Shown piece after piece: positions 8,912 through 14,621 of a stretch of 37,788 bases of DNA. Under the pieces are notes generated by a model. That model was not told the origin of the DNA, made no database searches, and worked only from the letters and a program-made list of their open reading frames with translations. The DNA is taken from assembly GCA_002492415.1 (NCBI GenBank), contig DKYK01000028.1, positions 1 through 37,788 on the forward strand, in the 5' to 3' direction. This stretch comes from Christensenella sp. UBA7102 (lineage in GTDB: Bacteria; Bacillota; Clostridia; Christensenellales; UBA1750). A program made the position numbers and the translations under genes. The stretch's first letter is position 1. Each line of letters starts with the position of its first letter.

Positions 8912-8940
8912 ATTATATCAAAAAAACGCGGGCATAGCAA
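8912..8940 (-). promoter_or_regulatory. Sigma-A type promoter for the M50-scpAB-ftsK-recA unit
   Basis: On the minus strand a -35 box TTGCTA (8935-8940) and a perfect -10 box TATAAT (8912-8917) are separated by 17 bases. Transcription would start near 8905, leaving a leader of about 37 bases before the M50 gene. It is the clearest promoter in the first 9 kb and no terminator hairpin is obvious between here and recA. Confidence 0.8.
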
Positions 8941-9031
8941 TCTCTCCGCCCATCAGAGCTGCGCTTTTGCCCGGAAATGCCGGGGGATACGATGCGTAGA
9001 GCCCGTTTTTCCCCTCTATACGCTCCATCGG

Positions 9032-9060
9032 TTGCACATTTTGCGCTCATCGTGTACCAT
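9032..9060 (+). promoter_or_regulatory. Possible promoter of the first XRE regulator gene
   Basis: TTGCAC (9032-9037) and TACCAT (9055-9060) are 17 bases apart. Transcription would begin around 9067, right at the Shine-Dalgarno sequence GGAGGTG, so the leader would be very short. It diverges from the promoter at 8912-8940, and the regulator encoded here could bind between them; no operator palindrome is evident. Confidence 0.4.
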
Positions 9061-9078
9061 GAAGGCGGAGGTGATTTC

Positions 9079-9771
9079 ATGGACGCACAGAAATTCGGCG
9101 CGTTCCTTGCGCAGATCAGAAAGGAAAATGGATTGACTCAGGCGCAGCTCGCGCAGCGAATACAGGTCACGGACAAGGCAGTGAGCCGTTGGGAACGCGG
9201 CCGCGGCTTTCCGGACATCAATCTGCTGGAGCCGTTGGCGGGCGCGCTGGGCATCAGCCTGCTGGAGCTGATGCAGTCCGAGAGAAACCCCGCCGACACG
9301 GTGACCAACGAAGCGGCGTCTGCGGCGCTGCGCGATACGGTGCATGTGGCGCGCCTGCACGGACGGCGCATCGTTCGGCGCTTTCTGGCCGCGGCAGCCG
9401 CAGTGCTCGCGCTCGCCTGTCTGTGGATGCTGTTATCGGGCCTGGCGCCCCGCGCCGACGTGTTTTTACACGACTACTCCGTGCTGCCCGGCGGGGATGT
9501 GATGACCATCCGCGTGGGCGTTGCCGGTTCTATGGGCTATATCCGCTCCTGCACCGATCGCTCGGACGATCCCTCCCGCATGGAGCTGCGCTTTTATTCG
9601 GCATACGGCGGGCTGAACAGCAAGCTTGGCGCGCGCAATGTGTTCCTGCTCCCGCTTCGGGAGGACTGCACACAGATCTGCTTTGAGGGTGGCGACGGAC
9701 TGCGCGTAATACTGCAGAAAAATTCCTCCACCGGCGTGTGGGAACGGGCTCCCGCAGATCCCTTGCCGTAA
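9079..9771 (+). CDS. XRE-family DNA-binding protein with one membrane segment and an extracytoplasmic domain
   Basis: The 230-residue protein has an N-terminal Cro/C1-type helix-turn-helix at about 7-62, with LTQAQLAQRIQVTDKAVSRW at 19-38 and the typical FPDINLLEPLAGALGIS tail. A basic linker leads to one membrane helix at about 101-122, and a C-terminal part of roughly 105 residues would lie outside the cytoplasm. That part has no family I recognise; it holds two cysteines that could pair. The start at 9079 follows GGAGGTG at an ideal distance. HTH-plus-membrane proteins of this kind are common in Clostridia and are often annotated only as helix-turn-helix regulators. A role as a membrane-tethered sensor-regulator is inference. 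It opens the plus-strand accessory block and is divergent from the M50 operon. Confidence 0.85.
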   Translation: MDAQKFGAFLAQIRKENGLTQAQLAQRIQVTDKAVSRWERGRGFPDINLLEPLAGALGISLLELMQSERNPADTVTNEAASAALRDTVHVARLHGRRIVRRFLAAAAAVLALACLWMLLSGLAPRADVFLHDYSVLPGGDVMTIRVGVAGSMGYIRSCTDRSDDPSRMELRFYSAYGGLNSKLGARNVFLLPLREDCTQICFEGGDGLRVILQKNSSTGVWERAPADPLP

Positions 9772-9778
9772 ATTCCCC

Positions 9779-9812
9779 TTTTCATTTGCAGAGAGGTTGT
9801 GTATACTATATC
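9779..9812 (+). promoter_or_regulatory. Promoter of the lipoprotein gene
   Basis: Two overlapping solutions exist: TTTTCA (9779-9784) with TATACT (9802-9807) at 17 bases, or TTTGCA (9785-9790) with TATATC (9807-9812) at 16 bases. Either would place the start about 40-50 bases before the lipoprotein ATG at 9860. Confidence 0.6.
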
Positions 9813-9859
9813 AATAGGGTATCATAACCCTGCCCACATCGACAAGGAGAATCTGTGAA

Positions 9860-10309
9860 ATGAAAAGGTTTCTTGTAGTTTTTGCCGCACTGGCGCTGCT
9901 CCTGGCGCTGACAGGCTGCACCGACGGCCCGCTGGTCGCCACCGCGACGCCAAAACCCACTGCGACACCAGAGCCCACTGCGACGCCGGAGCCCACCCCC
10001 GAGCCCTTCTACCAGGAAGAGGTCGTCTGGCCTGAGACCAGCCTGACCGCGCTGCTGCCCCACTTCACCCCCACGCTGGAGGTTGCGACCCAGCGCGGCG
10101 ACGAACACTTCTTCGCCACCTTCACAGAACACGACAGTGACATCATTGAGAACTACAAAGCGGCGCTGCTGGAGTGCGGCTTTACCATCGTCGAAAAGGA
10201 CGAGGACGGCCTTTACATCGTCTCCCATGAAGACAGCGACGGGCTGCTGACGGTGCAGATCTTCTACGATCAGGGCGCCGGCACCATCCAGATCAGCGAC
10301 AAGCGTTGA
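9860..10309 (+). CDS. Small lipoprotein with a Thr-Pro-Glu repeat linker, function unknown
   Basis: This 149-residue protein starts MKRFLVVFAALALLLALTGC, a type II signal peptide with lipobox LTGC and Cys20 as the lipidated residue, so it should be anchored to the outer face of the membrane. Residues about 29-52 form a low-complexity linker built from TATPEP-like units, probably a flexible stalk that spans the cell wall. The remaining 100 or so residues are acidic and form a small domain (EDGLYIVSHEDSDGLLTVQI) that I do not recognise. The start has AAGGAG upstream. The gene has its own promoter and a strong terminator at 10331-10373, so it is a single-gene transcript. The repeat codons are near-identical triplets, so repeat number may vary between strains. 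Confidence 0.85.
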   Translation: MKRFLVVFAALALLLALTGCTDGPLVATATPKPTATPEPTATPEPTPEPFYQEEVVWPETSLTALLPHFTPTLEVATQRGDEHFFATFTEHDSDIIENYKAALLECGFTIVEKDEDGLYIVSHEDSDGLLTVQIFYDQGAGTIQISDKR

Positions 10310-10330
10310 GCGCATTTCATCCAATTTGAA

Positions 10331-10373
10331 GAGGACTGCTCCCTTCCCCGGTGCAGTCCTCCTGTCATTTTTT
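10331..10373 (+). terminator. Rho-independent terminator after the lipoprotein gene
   Basis: A perfect 9-bp stem, GAGGACTGC (10331-10339) with GCAGTCCTC (10353-10361), closes a 13-base loop and is followed after six bases by a T-run at about 10367-10373. It lies 21 bases after the stop codon. Confidence 0.85.
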
Positions 10374-10426
10374 CCCTGAATTCAGGCAATGCAACCTGTG
10401 GTTTACATTTGGAGAGCGCAAGCTGA

Positions 10427-10455
10427 TGGACGTTTTCCCCGCAAAGGGGTATGCT
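10427..10455 (+). promoter_or_regulatory. Possible promoter of the repeat-bearing XRE gene
   Basis: TGGACG (10427-10432) and TATGCT (10450-10455) are 17 bases apart, each matching four of six consensus bases. The start would fall about 37 bases before the ATG at 10499. No better candidate was found in the 10374-10498 gap. Confidence 0.35.
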
Positions 10456-10498
10456 TGACACCATCAAAACTGCCGCGTCCGACAAGGAGGAAACCGCT

Positions 10499-11281
10499 AT
10501 GACATTGGGAAGCAAGCTGGCGCAGGAGCGCAAGCTGAAAAATCTGACGCAGGAGCAGCTGGCTGAGCTGCTGGGCGTATCGCGCCAATCCATCAGCAAA
10601 TGGGAGAGCGATCTGGCCTTTCCAGAGACGGAGAAGCTATTGCGCCTGTGCGATCTGTTCGACTGCTCGCTGGACTATCTGCTGCGCGACGCGCCCCGCG
10701 CCGCCGCGCAGCCCGCTCCCGAAGCGCCTGTCCGTCGCATCTTCCGCGAGCGAAAAAGCGCAAAGACCTGGCGCGGTCTGCCGCTATGGCACATTGCCCG
10801 CAACGCCCACGGCGTCATCGCCATTGGCCTCAAGGCGCGCGGCGTGATCTCCATCGGCCTGCTGTCGCGCGGCACGGTGTCGGTGGGACTGCTGTCCATG
10901 GGCATTCTCTCCCTGGGCACGCTGTCGCTGGGTCTTGCTTCCTACGGCGCATTTTCGCTGGGGTTGCTGTCCGCGGGCGCCATCTGCGCGGGGCTGGTCA
11001 GCGCGGGCGCCATCTCCCTTGGCATTGTGTCGCTGGGCGCCATTGCCATCGGCGATTTCTCCGCCGGCGCACTGGCCATTGGCCGCTTTTTCGCCATTGG
11101 CGACCACGCGCATGCCGCCATCGCGCTGGGTAAAAATTTTGCTGTGGGCAGCGTAATGCAGGTGCTCGGCGAACCCGCTGCCGCTCAGCTGCAGCAGGCC
11201 CGCGATCTGCTCGACGCCGCCCATCCCGCCTTCCTGCCCCTTGGCTGGGCAAAGGACCTCATCAAGCTGTTCCTGCATTAA
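10499..11281 (+). CDS. XRE-family protein with an 18-unit Gly-phased pentapeptide-like repeat domain
   Basis: The 260-residue protein begins with a Cro/C1-type helix-turn-helix (about 5-62; LTQEQLAELLGVSRQSISKW at 16-35) after a strong AAGGAGG. A Pro/Ala-rich basic linker follows. Residues 106-195 then form 18 uninterrupted five-residue units, each ending in Gly: units such as LLSRG, TVSVG, ILSLG, AISLG and AIAIG. Glycine falls on every fifth residue from 105 to 195 without a slip, Ser or Ala is usual at unit position 3, and Leu, Ile, Val or Phe at position 2. This resembles the five-residue phase of pentapeptide-repeat beta-helices, with Gly in place of the usual small inward residue, but it is far more hydrophobic and could instead be membrane-associated. 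The C-terminal 60 residues are helical. Similar HTH proteins exist in Bacillota; no tested function is known to me. Confidence 0.85.
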   Translation: MTLGSKLAQERKLKNLTQEQLAELLGVSRQSISKWESDLAFPETEKLLRLCDLFDCSLDYLLRDAPRAAAQPAPEAPVRRIFRERKSAKTWRGLPLWHIARNAHGVIAIGLKARGVISIGLLSRGTVSVGLLSMGILSLGTLSLGLASYGAFSLGLLSAGAICAGLVSAGAISLGIVSLGAIAIGDFSAGALAIGRFFAIGDHAHAAIALGKNFAVGSVMQVLGEPAAAQLQQARDLLDAAHPAFLPLGWAKDLIKLFLH

Positions 11282-11298
11282 TCCCAAAAGAGGCCGCA

Positions 11299-11626
11299 AT
11301 GCGCCGTCTGCTTGAAATGGATCTGCACGACTACGACGGCTGCGCCCGCGTGTTTTACCGTCCCTCGGCAAGAGCCGTCATTCTCCGGGATAGTGCCCGC
11401 ATCGCGCTGGTCTACAGCGGAAGAGCCCGCTACTATAAATTTCCCGGCGGGGGCATCCATCCGCGAATTCGGCAGCGTGCTGCGCCTTGTCTCTCTGGAC
11501 GAAGCGATCCGCGCCAATTCCGCCTTTGAAACCGGGGATTTCTTCGACGAAATCATGATCCGGCGCGAAAAACCCCGAATGTTGATTTGCGTTGCTTGCC
11601 GCAACGGGCCTTTCTTCGTACAATAA
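11299..11626 (+). pseudogene. Decayed Nudix hydrolase gene
   Basis: The first 50 or so residues (MRRLLEMDLHDYDGCARVFY, then RPSARAVILRDSARIALVYS and YYKFPGGGI) match the start of Bacillota Nudix hydrolases of about 170 residues. Immediately after PGGGI the frame changes and the text continues as SIREFGSVLR, which in intact relatives lies some 25-30 residues further on; the helix carrying the catalytic GX5EX7REUXEE box is gone. A second piece is missing between VLR and LVSLDEAIRANSAFETG, which resembles the C-terminal part, and the end is not homologous. Two internal deletions plus a frame change mean no active enzyme. Neither the Nudix box nor a functional remnant is visible in any frame. The reading relies on my memory of family sequences. 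Confidence 0.72.
11596..11624 (+). promoter_or_regulatory. Promoter of the third XRE gene
   Basis: TTGCCG (11596-11601) and TACAAT (11619-11624) are separated by 17 bases, with transcription expected near 11631 and the ATG at 11660. It lies inside the tail of the Nudix remnant. Confidence 0.7.
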
Positions 11627-11659
11627 TGCCAGCGACTGAAGAAAGGGAGGCATCTCTCA

Positions 11660-12172
11660 ATGCTGAATGAAAACCTGAAAGCCATCCGAAAATCCAAAGG
11701 ACTTTCGCAGGAAGAGCTGGCCATCCGGCTCAACGTGGTGCGGCAGACCGTCTCCAAGTGGGAGAATGGATTGTCGGTCCCCGACTCCGATCTGCTGCTC
11801 TCCATATCGGAGGTGTTGGAAACACCCGTGAGCATGCTGCTCGGGGAAACGGTTGCCGCATCGGAGGCGGATGATCTGAAAATCATTTCCGAAAAGCTGG
11901 AGGGGATCAACCTGCTGTTTGCGCGAAGAAAAGCTGCGAAAAGGAGGCTGCTTCACTGGCTGTTCATCATATGCTGCGCGGTCATCGCGGCAGTTTTTGC
12001 GATTCTGGTCAGATTGAGCAGCCCCTACCTGGGCTGGGATTACAGCGATCCCGAGACCGCTGTTTTCGGGGCGGCTTTCCATGTCTTTGAGTATTTGTTC
12101 GTCCGCCTTGCGCCCGTTGCTCTTGTCGGCACATTCGCCGGCGCGCTCCTGACACGGCAGCGGGGGGGTTGA
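11660..12172 (+). CDS. XRE-family DNA-binding membrane protein
   Basis: The 170-residue protein has an N-terminal helix-turn-helix at about 5-60 (LSQEELAIRLNVVRQTVSKW at 15-34), a short charged linker that may form a coiled coil (about 68-92), and two hydrophobic segments at about 97-119 and 134-164. Both ends would then face the cytoplasm. It belongs to the large group of Clostridia HTH proteins with C-terminal membrane helices; none of its close relatives has a function I can name. The start follows AAAGGGAGG at 9 bases. The small protein gene at 12255 follows 82 bases later and probably shares its transcript, as no promoter or terminator separates them. Confidence 0.85.
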   Translation: MLNENLKAIRKSKGLSQEELAIRLNVVRQTVSKWENGLSVPDSDLLLSISEVLETPVSMLLGETVAASEADDLKIISEKLEGINLLFARRKAAKRRLLHWLFIICCAVIAAVFAILVRLSSPYLGWDYSDPETAVFGAAFHVFEYLFVRLAPVALVGTFAGALLTRQRGG

Positions 12173-12254
12173 CCCAACCGTGCCCGCCGCGCCGGAATGC
12201 GATGCGTTCCGAGAAGTCCACGGAGAAATTGAACTTTGCAGGGAGGCAGTCCCA

Positions 12255-12509
12255 ATGGAAAAGGAAACGATGGGAACAGTCATTTCCGTTGTGAAACAGG
12301 GATGGCTGAAGGTAAACACAAAGCCGGTCCGGATGCACGCGCTGGACGGCGCAGCATTCCCGCACGTCATCAAGATCCGATACACGGCAGACGGCAGGGA
12401 TTACGTCAAGAGAAAGTGGGTCCGGGCAGGACTTCCCGTTCCTGTTGTGGGGAGCGCCGTGAAGATTCTCTATCGTGCGGATAAGCCCGCAAAAGCAACC
12501 GTGCTTTGA
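12255..12509 (+). CDS. Small conserved protein of about 84 residues, DUF3592-like beta fold (tentative)
   Basis: The protein starts MEKETMGTVISVVKQGWLKV and is rich in alternating beta-strand patterns: GTVISVVKQGWLKVN, HVIKIRYTADGRDYVKRKWV, then VGSAVKILYRADKPAKATVL. The combination of a query-like first strand, a YTADGRDY turn and a final VKILYRADKPAKA strand resembles the single extracellular domain of DUF3592-type proteins, but here without membrane helices. I recall similar 80-90 residue proteins in Clostridia, sometimes mislabelled as sugar transporter permease; nothing supports that label. AGGGAGG lies 9 bases before the ATG; an upstream frame open from 12180 lacks a site. It is the last gene before the bidirectional terminator. 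Confidence 0.7.
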   Translation: MEKETMGTVISVVKQGWLKVNTKPVRMHALDGAAFPHVIKIRYTADGRDYVKRKWVRAGLPVPVVGSAVKILYRADKPAKATVL

Positions 12510-12540
12510 TCGCCAAGGGCCGGGCAATCCATCTGGAAAA

Positions 12541-12579
12541 GACGCAGGGGCGCGCTTTTTGTCCGCCCCTGCGTCTTTT
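12541..12579. terminator. Bidirectional rho-independent terminator
   Basis: A perfect 12-bp stem, GACGCAGGGGCG (12541-12552) with CGCCCCTGCGTC (12564-12575), encloses an 11-base loop. On the plus strand TTTTC follows; on the minus strand TTTTCC follows. It serves the convergent gene ends at 12509 (plus) and 12580 (minus). Confidence 0.9.
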
Positions 12580-12717
12580 CTAATCCTCCTGCAGCGCTAC
12601 CAACATCAGCAGCATCAGCAGCAGCTCCTGCGCACCGTCCTCCTCCTTGCCGCGCTCCATCGCCAGCAGCAGCAACAGCAGGATCTCCCGCAGCTCCCGC
12701 GCCGTCACATCCCCCAT
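12580..12717 (-). CDS. Leucine-rich small protein of 45 residues
   Basis: The frame starts at ATG 12715-12717 and ends TAG 12580-12582. The protein begins MGDVTARELREILLLLLLAM and its second half contains QELLLMLLMLVALQED. Two Leu/Met-rich helices flank a charged ERGKEEDG turn, so a small membrane-associated or amphipathic hairpin is likely. GGGAGGG lies 8 bases upstream, ideal spacing, and a strong terminator stands just after the stop, both of which argue for a real gene. It follows the ABC ATPase by 50 bases on the same strand. The Shine-Dalgarno is buried in a hairpin (12721-12767) that starts at the ATPase stop codon, so translation is probably coupled. No family is recognised; a small partner of the transporter is only a guess. 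Confidence 0.62.
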   Translation of the reverse strand: MGDVTARELREILLLLLLAMERGKEEDGAQELLLMLLMLVALQED

Positions 12718-12720
12718 AGG

Positions 12721-12767
12721 CAAAACCCTCCCCTCAAGCGCAGTTTACGCCTGATGGGAAGGTTTTG
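12721..12767 (-). promoter_or_regulatory. Intercistronic hairpin that sequesters a ribosome binding site
   Basis: In minus-strand RNA, CAAAACCTTCCC (12767-12756) begins directly after the ATPase stop codon and pairs over 12 positions, one a G-U, with GGGAGGGTTTTG (12732-12721). A smaller inner stem AGGCG/CGCTT lies in the 23-base loop. The 3' arm contains the Shine-Dalgarno of the 45-residue ORF. There is no U-run beyond the TTTT in the arm, so a regulatory role is favoured over termination. Confidence 0.6.
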
Positions 12768-13436
12768 TCACTTCACCGGACGCAGCAGGCCGTCGCGCAT
12801 CTCTGCGCGGCGCGCGCAACGCTTGGCTACGCCGTCGTCGTGCGTGATGAGCACCACCGTTGAGCCGCGTTCATTGAGCCGCAGCATATAGCGCAGAATC
12901 TCCCCGCCGGAGAAGCTGTCCAGGTTTCCGGTTGGTTCATCGGCCAGCAGCAGCGGCGGGTCCGTGATGAGCGCCCGCGCGATGGCCACGCGCTGTTGCT
13001 GGCCGCCGCTCATCTGTGCCGGCAGGTGTCCCCGCCGCTGGTACAGCCCCACGCGGTCCAGCGCCTGTTCCGCCCGCTCCAGGCGCTCCTTCAGCGGCAC
13101 GCCCATGTACATCAGCGGCAGCGCCACGTTCTCCACCGCCGACAAATGCGGCAGCAGGTTAAAGTTCTGGAACACAAACCCGATCTTGCGGTTGCGCACG
13201 CGCGCCAGCCCATCGCGCGTCAGTCCCGTCACATTCTGTCCATCCAACAGGTACTCGCCGGAGCTGGCCGTGTCCAAGCAGCCCAATACATTCATCAGCG
13301 TGGACTTTCCGCTGCCCGACGGCCCGATGATGGCCAGGAAATCGCCGTCCGCCACCTCCAGCGACACGCCGCGCACCGCTCGCACCACGTTTTGTCCGCT
13401 TCGATACACCTTTTCCAGCCCTCGCGTCTCGATCAT
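12768..13436 (-). CDS. ABC transporter ATP-binding protein, MacB/LolD type
   Basis: The 222-residue protein is a cytoplasmic ATPase of the MacB/LolD/FtsE group, which powers export, lipoprotein release or peptide resistance with FtsX-like permeases. Walker A GPSGSGKST is at 38-46, the Q-loop Gln at 90, the signature MSGGQQQRVAIARAL at 142-156, Walker B LLLADEP at 162-168 and the H-loop in LITHDD near 200. The segment GNLDS after Walker B is typical of the group. The start at 13436 follows GGAGGTG; a longer frame to 13526 runs through the terminator of the kinase gene. No permease gene lies in this window on either side, so the partner must be elsewhere. A 45-residue leucine-rich ORF follows 50 bases downstream. 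Confidence 0.92.
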   Translation of the reverse strand: MIETRGLEKVYRSGQNVVRAVRGVSLEVADGDFLAIIGPSGSGKSTLMNVLGCLDTASSGEYLLDGQNVTGLTRDGLARVRNRKIGFVFQNFNLLPHLSAVENVALPLMYMGVPLKERLERAEQALDRVGLYQRRGHLPAQMSGGQQQRVAIARALITDPPLLLADEPTGNLDSFSGGEILRYMLRLNERGSTVVLITHDDGVAKRCARRAEMRDGLLRPVK

Positions 13437-13471
13437 ATCCGCAGCACCTCCATTCTGATAAAAGTATCTGC

Positions 13472-13508
13472 AAAAATAAAAGGACCATGCAGAAAAACCG
13501 CATCGTCC
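13472..13508 (-). terminator. Terminator after the PfkB kinase gene
   Basis: In minus-strand RNA, GGACGATGC (13508-13500) pairs with GCATGGTCC (13490-13482) with one mismatch, around a U-rich loop, and is followed by TTTTATTTTT (13481-13472). It separates the kinase from the ATPase gene, whose own promoter is not clear. Confidence 0.65.
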
Positions 13509-13560
13509 TAAATCGGTCCCTATCATTCGTCAGTCTGCTTTTCTCCCTGCGCACCTTTTT

Positions 13561-14361
13561 TCAGTATAGAAATCCACCCAGATGCCTCAGTGTGCGGGAG
13601 GCAGCGCGCGAGCCTTCCCTCATGGCCGCCGCCATGTCGCCGCTGCGCGCGTATTCGCATAGAAAGCCCGCGTGGTAGCTGTCGCCGCAACCCGTGGTGT
13701 CCACGATGGTTTCCACCGGCACGGCGGGCGCGCGGGTTTCCTGCCCGCGCAGGTAGGTCACGCTGCCCTTTTCCGCCAGCGTCGCATTGAACACGCCGTC
13801 GTATTGCTCCGACCAGGCCTTGAGCACCGGCAGCAGGCTCTCTTCGCCGCTGATGAAGAAATAGTCGATCCACGGCAGCAGCGCTTCCAACCGCGCGAGG
13901 TCGCGCTCCACATCAAAGTCCACCGCGAGCTTAAACTCATGGCCCTTGCGCAGCGCCAGCACGTCGTCAAAGTTTGCGCAGCCGTAGTTGAGGAACACCG
14001 CGTCCGAGGACAGAATCTGCCGCACGTCCTGCTCCGTGAGCTGATAGGTCGCGTACACGCCGCCGTTCCACGAATCGGGCTTGTAGTAGCGGTCGCCCTC
14101 CTTCGTCAGATAGGTCTTGTTGCACGCTGTTGCGCCGCCCGGAATCACGTGAATACAATCCTTCCCAATGCGCTTGTTTCGGATGGATTCCAGCACCGCT
14201 TTGCCGCATTCGTCATCGCCGATCGCGCCCAGCAGGTGCACCTCGATGCCCGGATATTCGCAGGCCACCGCCGCAAAGTTCAGGCACTCCCCGCCCGGCC
14301 GGATCTCCCCTGTGTGCATGAAGATGTCTCCGCACATCGTGCTCATCGCCGTGATTTTCAT
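13561..14361 (-). CDS. PfkB-family carbohydrate kinase, fructoselysine 6-kinase-like
   Basis: The 266-residue protein is a ribokinase-fold kinase that moves phosphate from ATP to a sugar or sugar conjugate in the cytoplasm. It has the N-terminal substrate motif RPGGECLNFAAVACEYPG (21-38), the GAIGDDECG segment at 45-53, and the C-terminal PfkB signature with catalytic Asp227 in DTTGCGDSYHAGF. The anion-hole sequence reads GCGD where GAGD is usual. The short length and Asn-rich substrate region resemble FrlD, which phosphorylates fructoselysine, but no deglycase (FrlB) or transporter is adjacent, so the substrate is open. The start at 14361 has GAGGAAGGG upstream; an open frame to 14469 has no support. 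It seems to be a single-gene unit closed by the terminator at 13472-13508. The gap upstream to 14512 shows no clear promoter. Confidence 0.85.
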   Translation of the reverse strand: MKITAMSTMCGDIFMHTGEIRPGGECLNFAAVACEYPGIEVHLLGAIGDDECGKAVLESIRNKRIGKDCIHVIPGGATACNKTYLTKEGDRYYKPDSWNGGVYATYQLTEQDVRQILSSDAVFLNYGCANFDDVLALRKGHEFKLAVDFDVERDLARLEALLPWIDYFFISGEESLLPVLKAWSEQYDGVFNATLAEKGSVTYLRGQETRAPAVPVETIVDTTGCGDSYHAGFLCEYARSGDMAAAMREGSRAASRTLRHLGGFLY

Positions 14362-14511
14362 CCGCAGCCCTTCCTCAGCGTTTTCTTTGTTGTTAACTGT
14401 TTTTCGCATTGACTTTAGCAACCCACACAAACTAGTAACCTGTTTTCTCCTTAACCGCCCACATTCCATGACGCTGGCGCCATGTCCTTTACATCATGCA
14501 AAGCATTGGCT

Positions 14512-14592
14512 CTAGCGCACCTTTTCCTTTTTCTTGACGCCAAATCCATTATTCAGATACAACTTGGCTGCATTTTGATTCCATTCATCCAT
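14512..14592 (-). CDS. Possible 26-residue small protein
   Basis: An ATG at 14590-14592 is preceded by GAGGAG at good spacing and opens a frame of 26 residues ending at TAG 14512-14514: it begins MDEWNQNAAKLYLNNGFGVK and ends with the basic run KKKEKVR. It lies 29 bases after dusB on the same strand and is much more AT-rich than its neighbours. No family is recognised. The strong ribosome site and the shift in composition favour a real small gene or the surviving 5' end of a lost one; a chance frame is also possible. The rest of the gap 14362-14621 holds nothing else I can support. Confidence 0.35.
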   Translation of the reverse strand: MDEWNQNAAKLYLNNGFGVKKKEKVR

Positions 14593-14621
14593 ATTTCTCC
14601 TCAAATTCGGTTGCGCATAAT

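Noticed and set aside
12590..12700. CAG/CTG-like triplet repeat tract
   Set aside because: The run comes from leucine codons in the 45-residue ORF and is broken by other codons, so it is not a separate repeat element.
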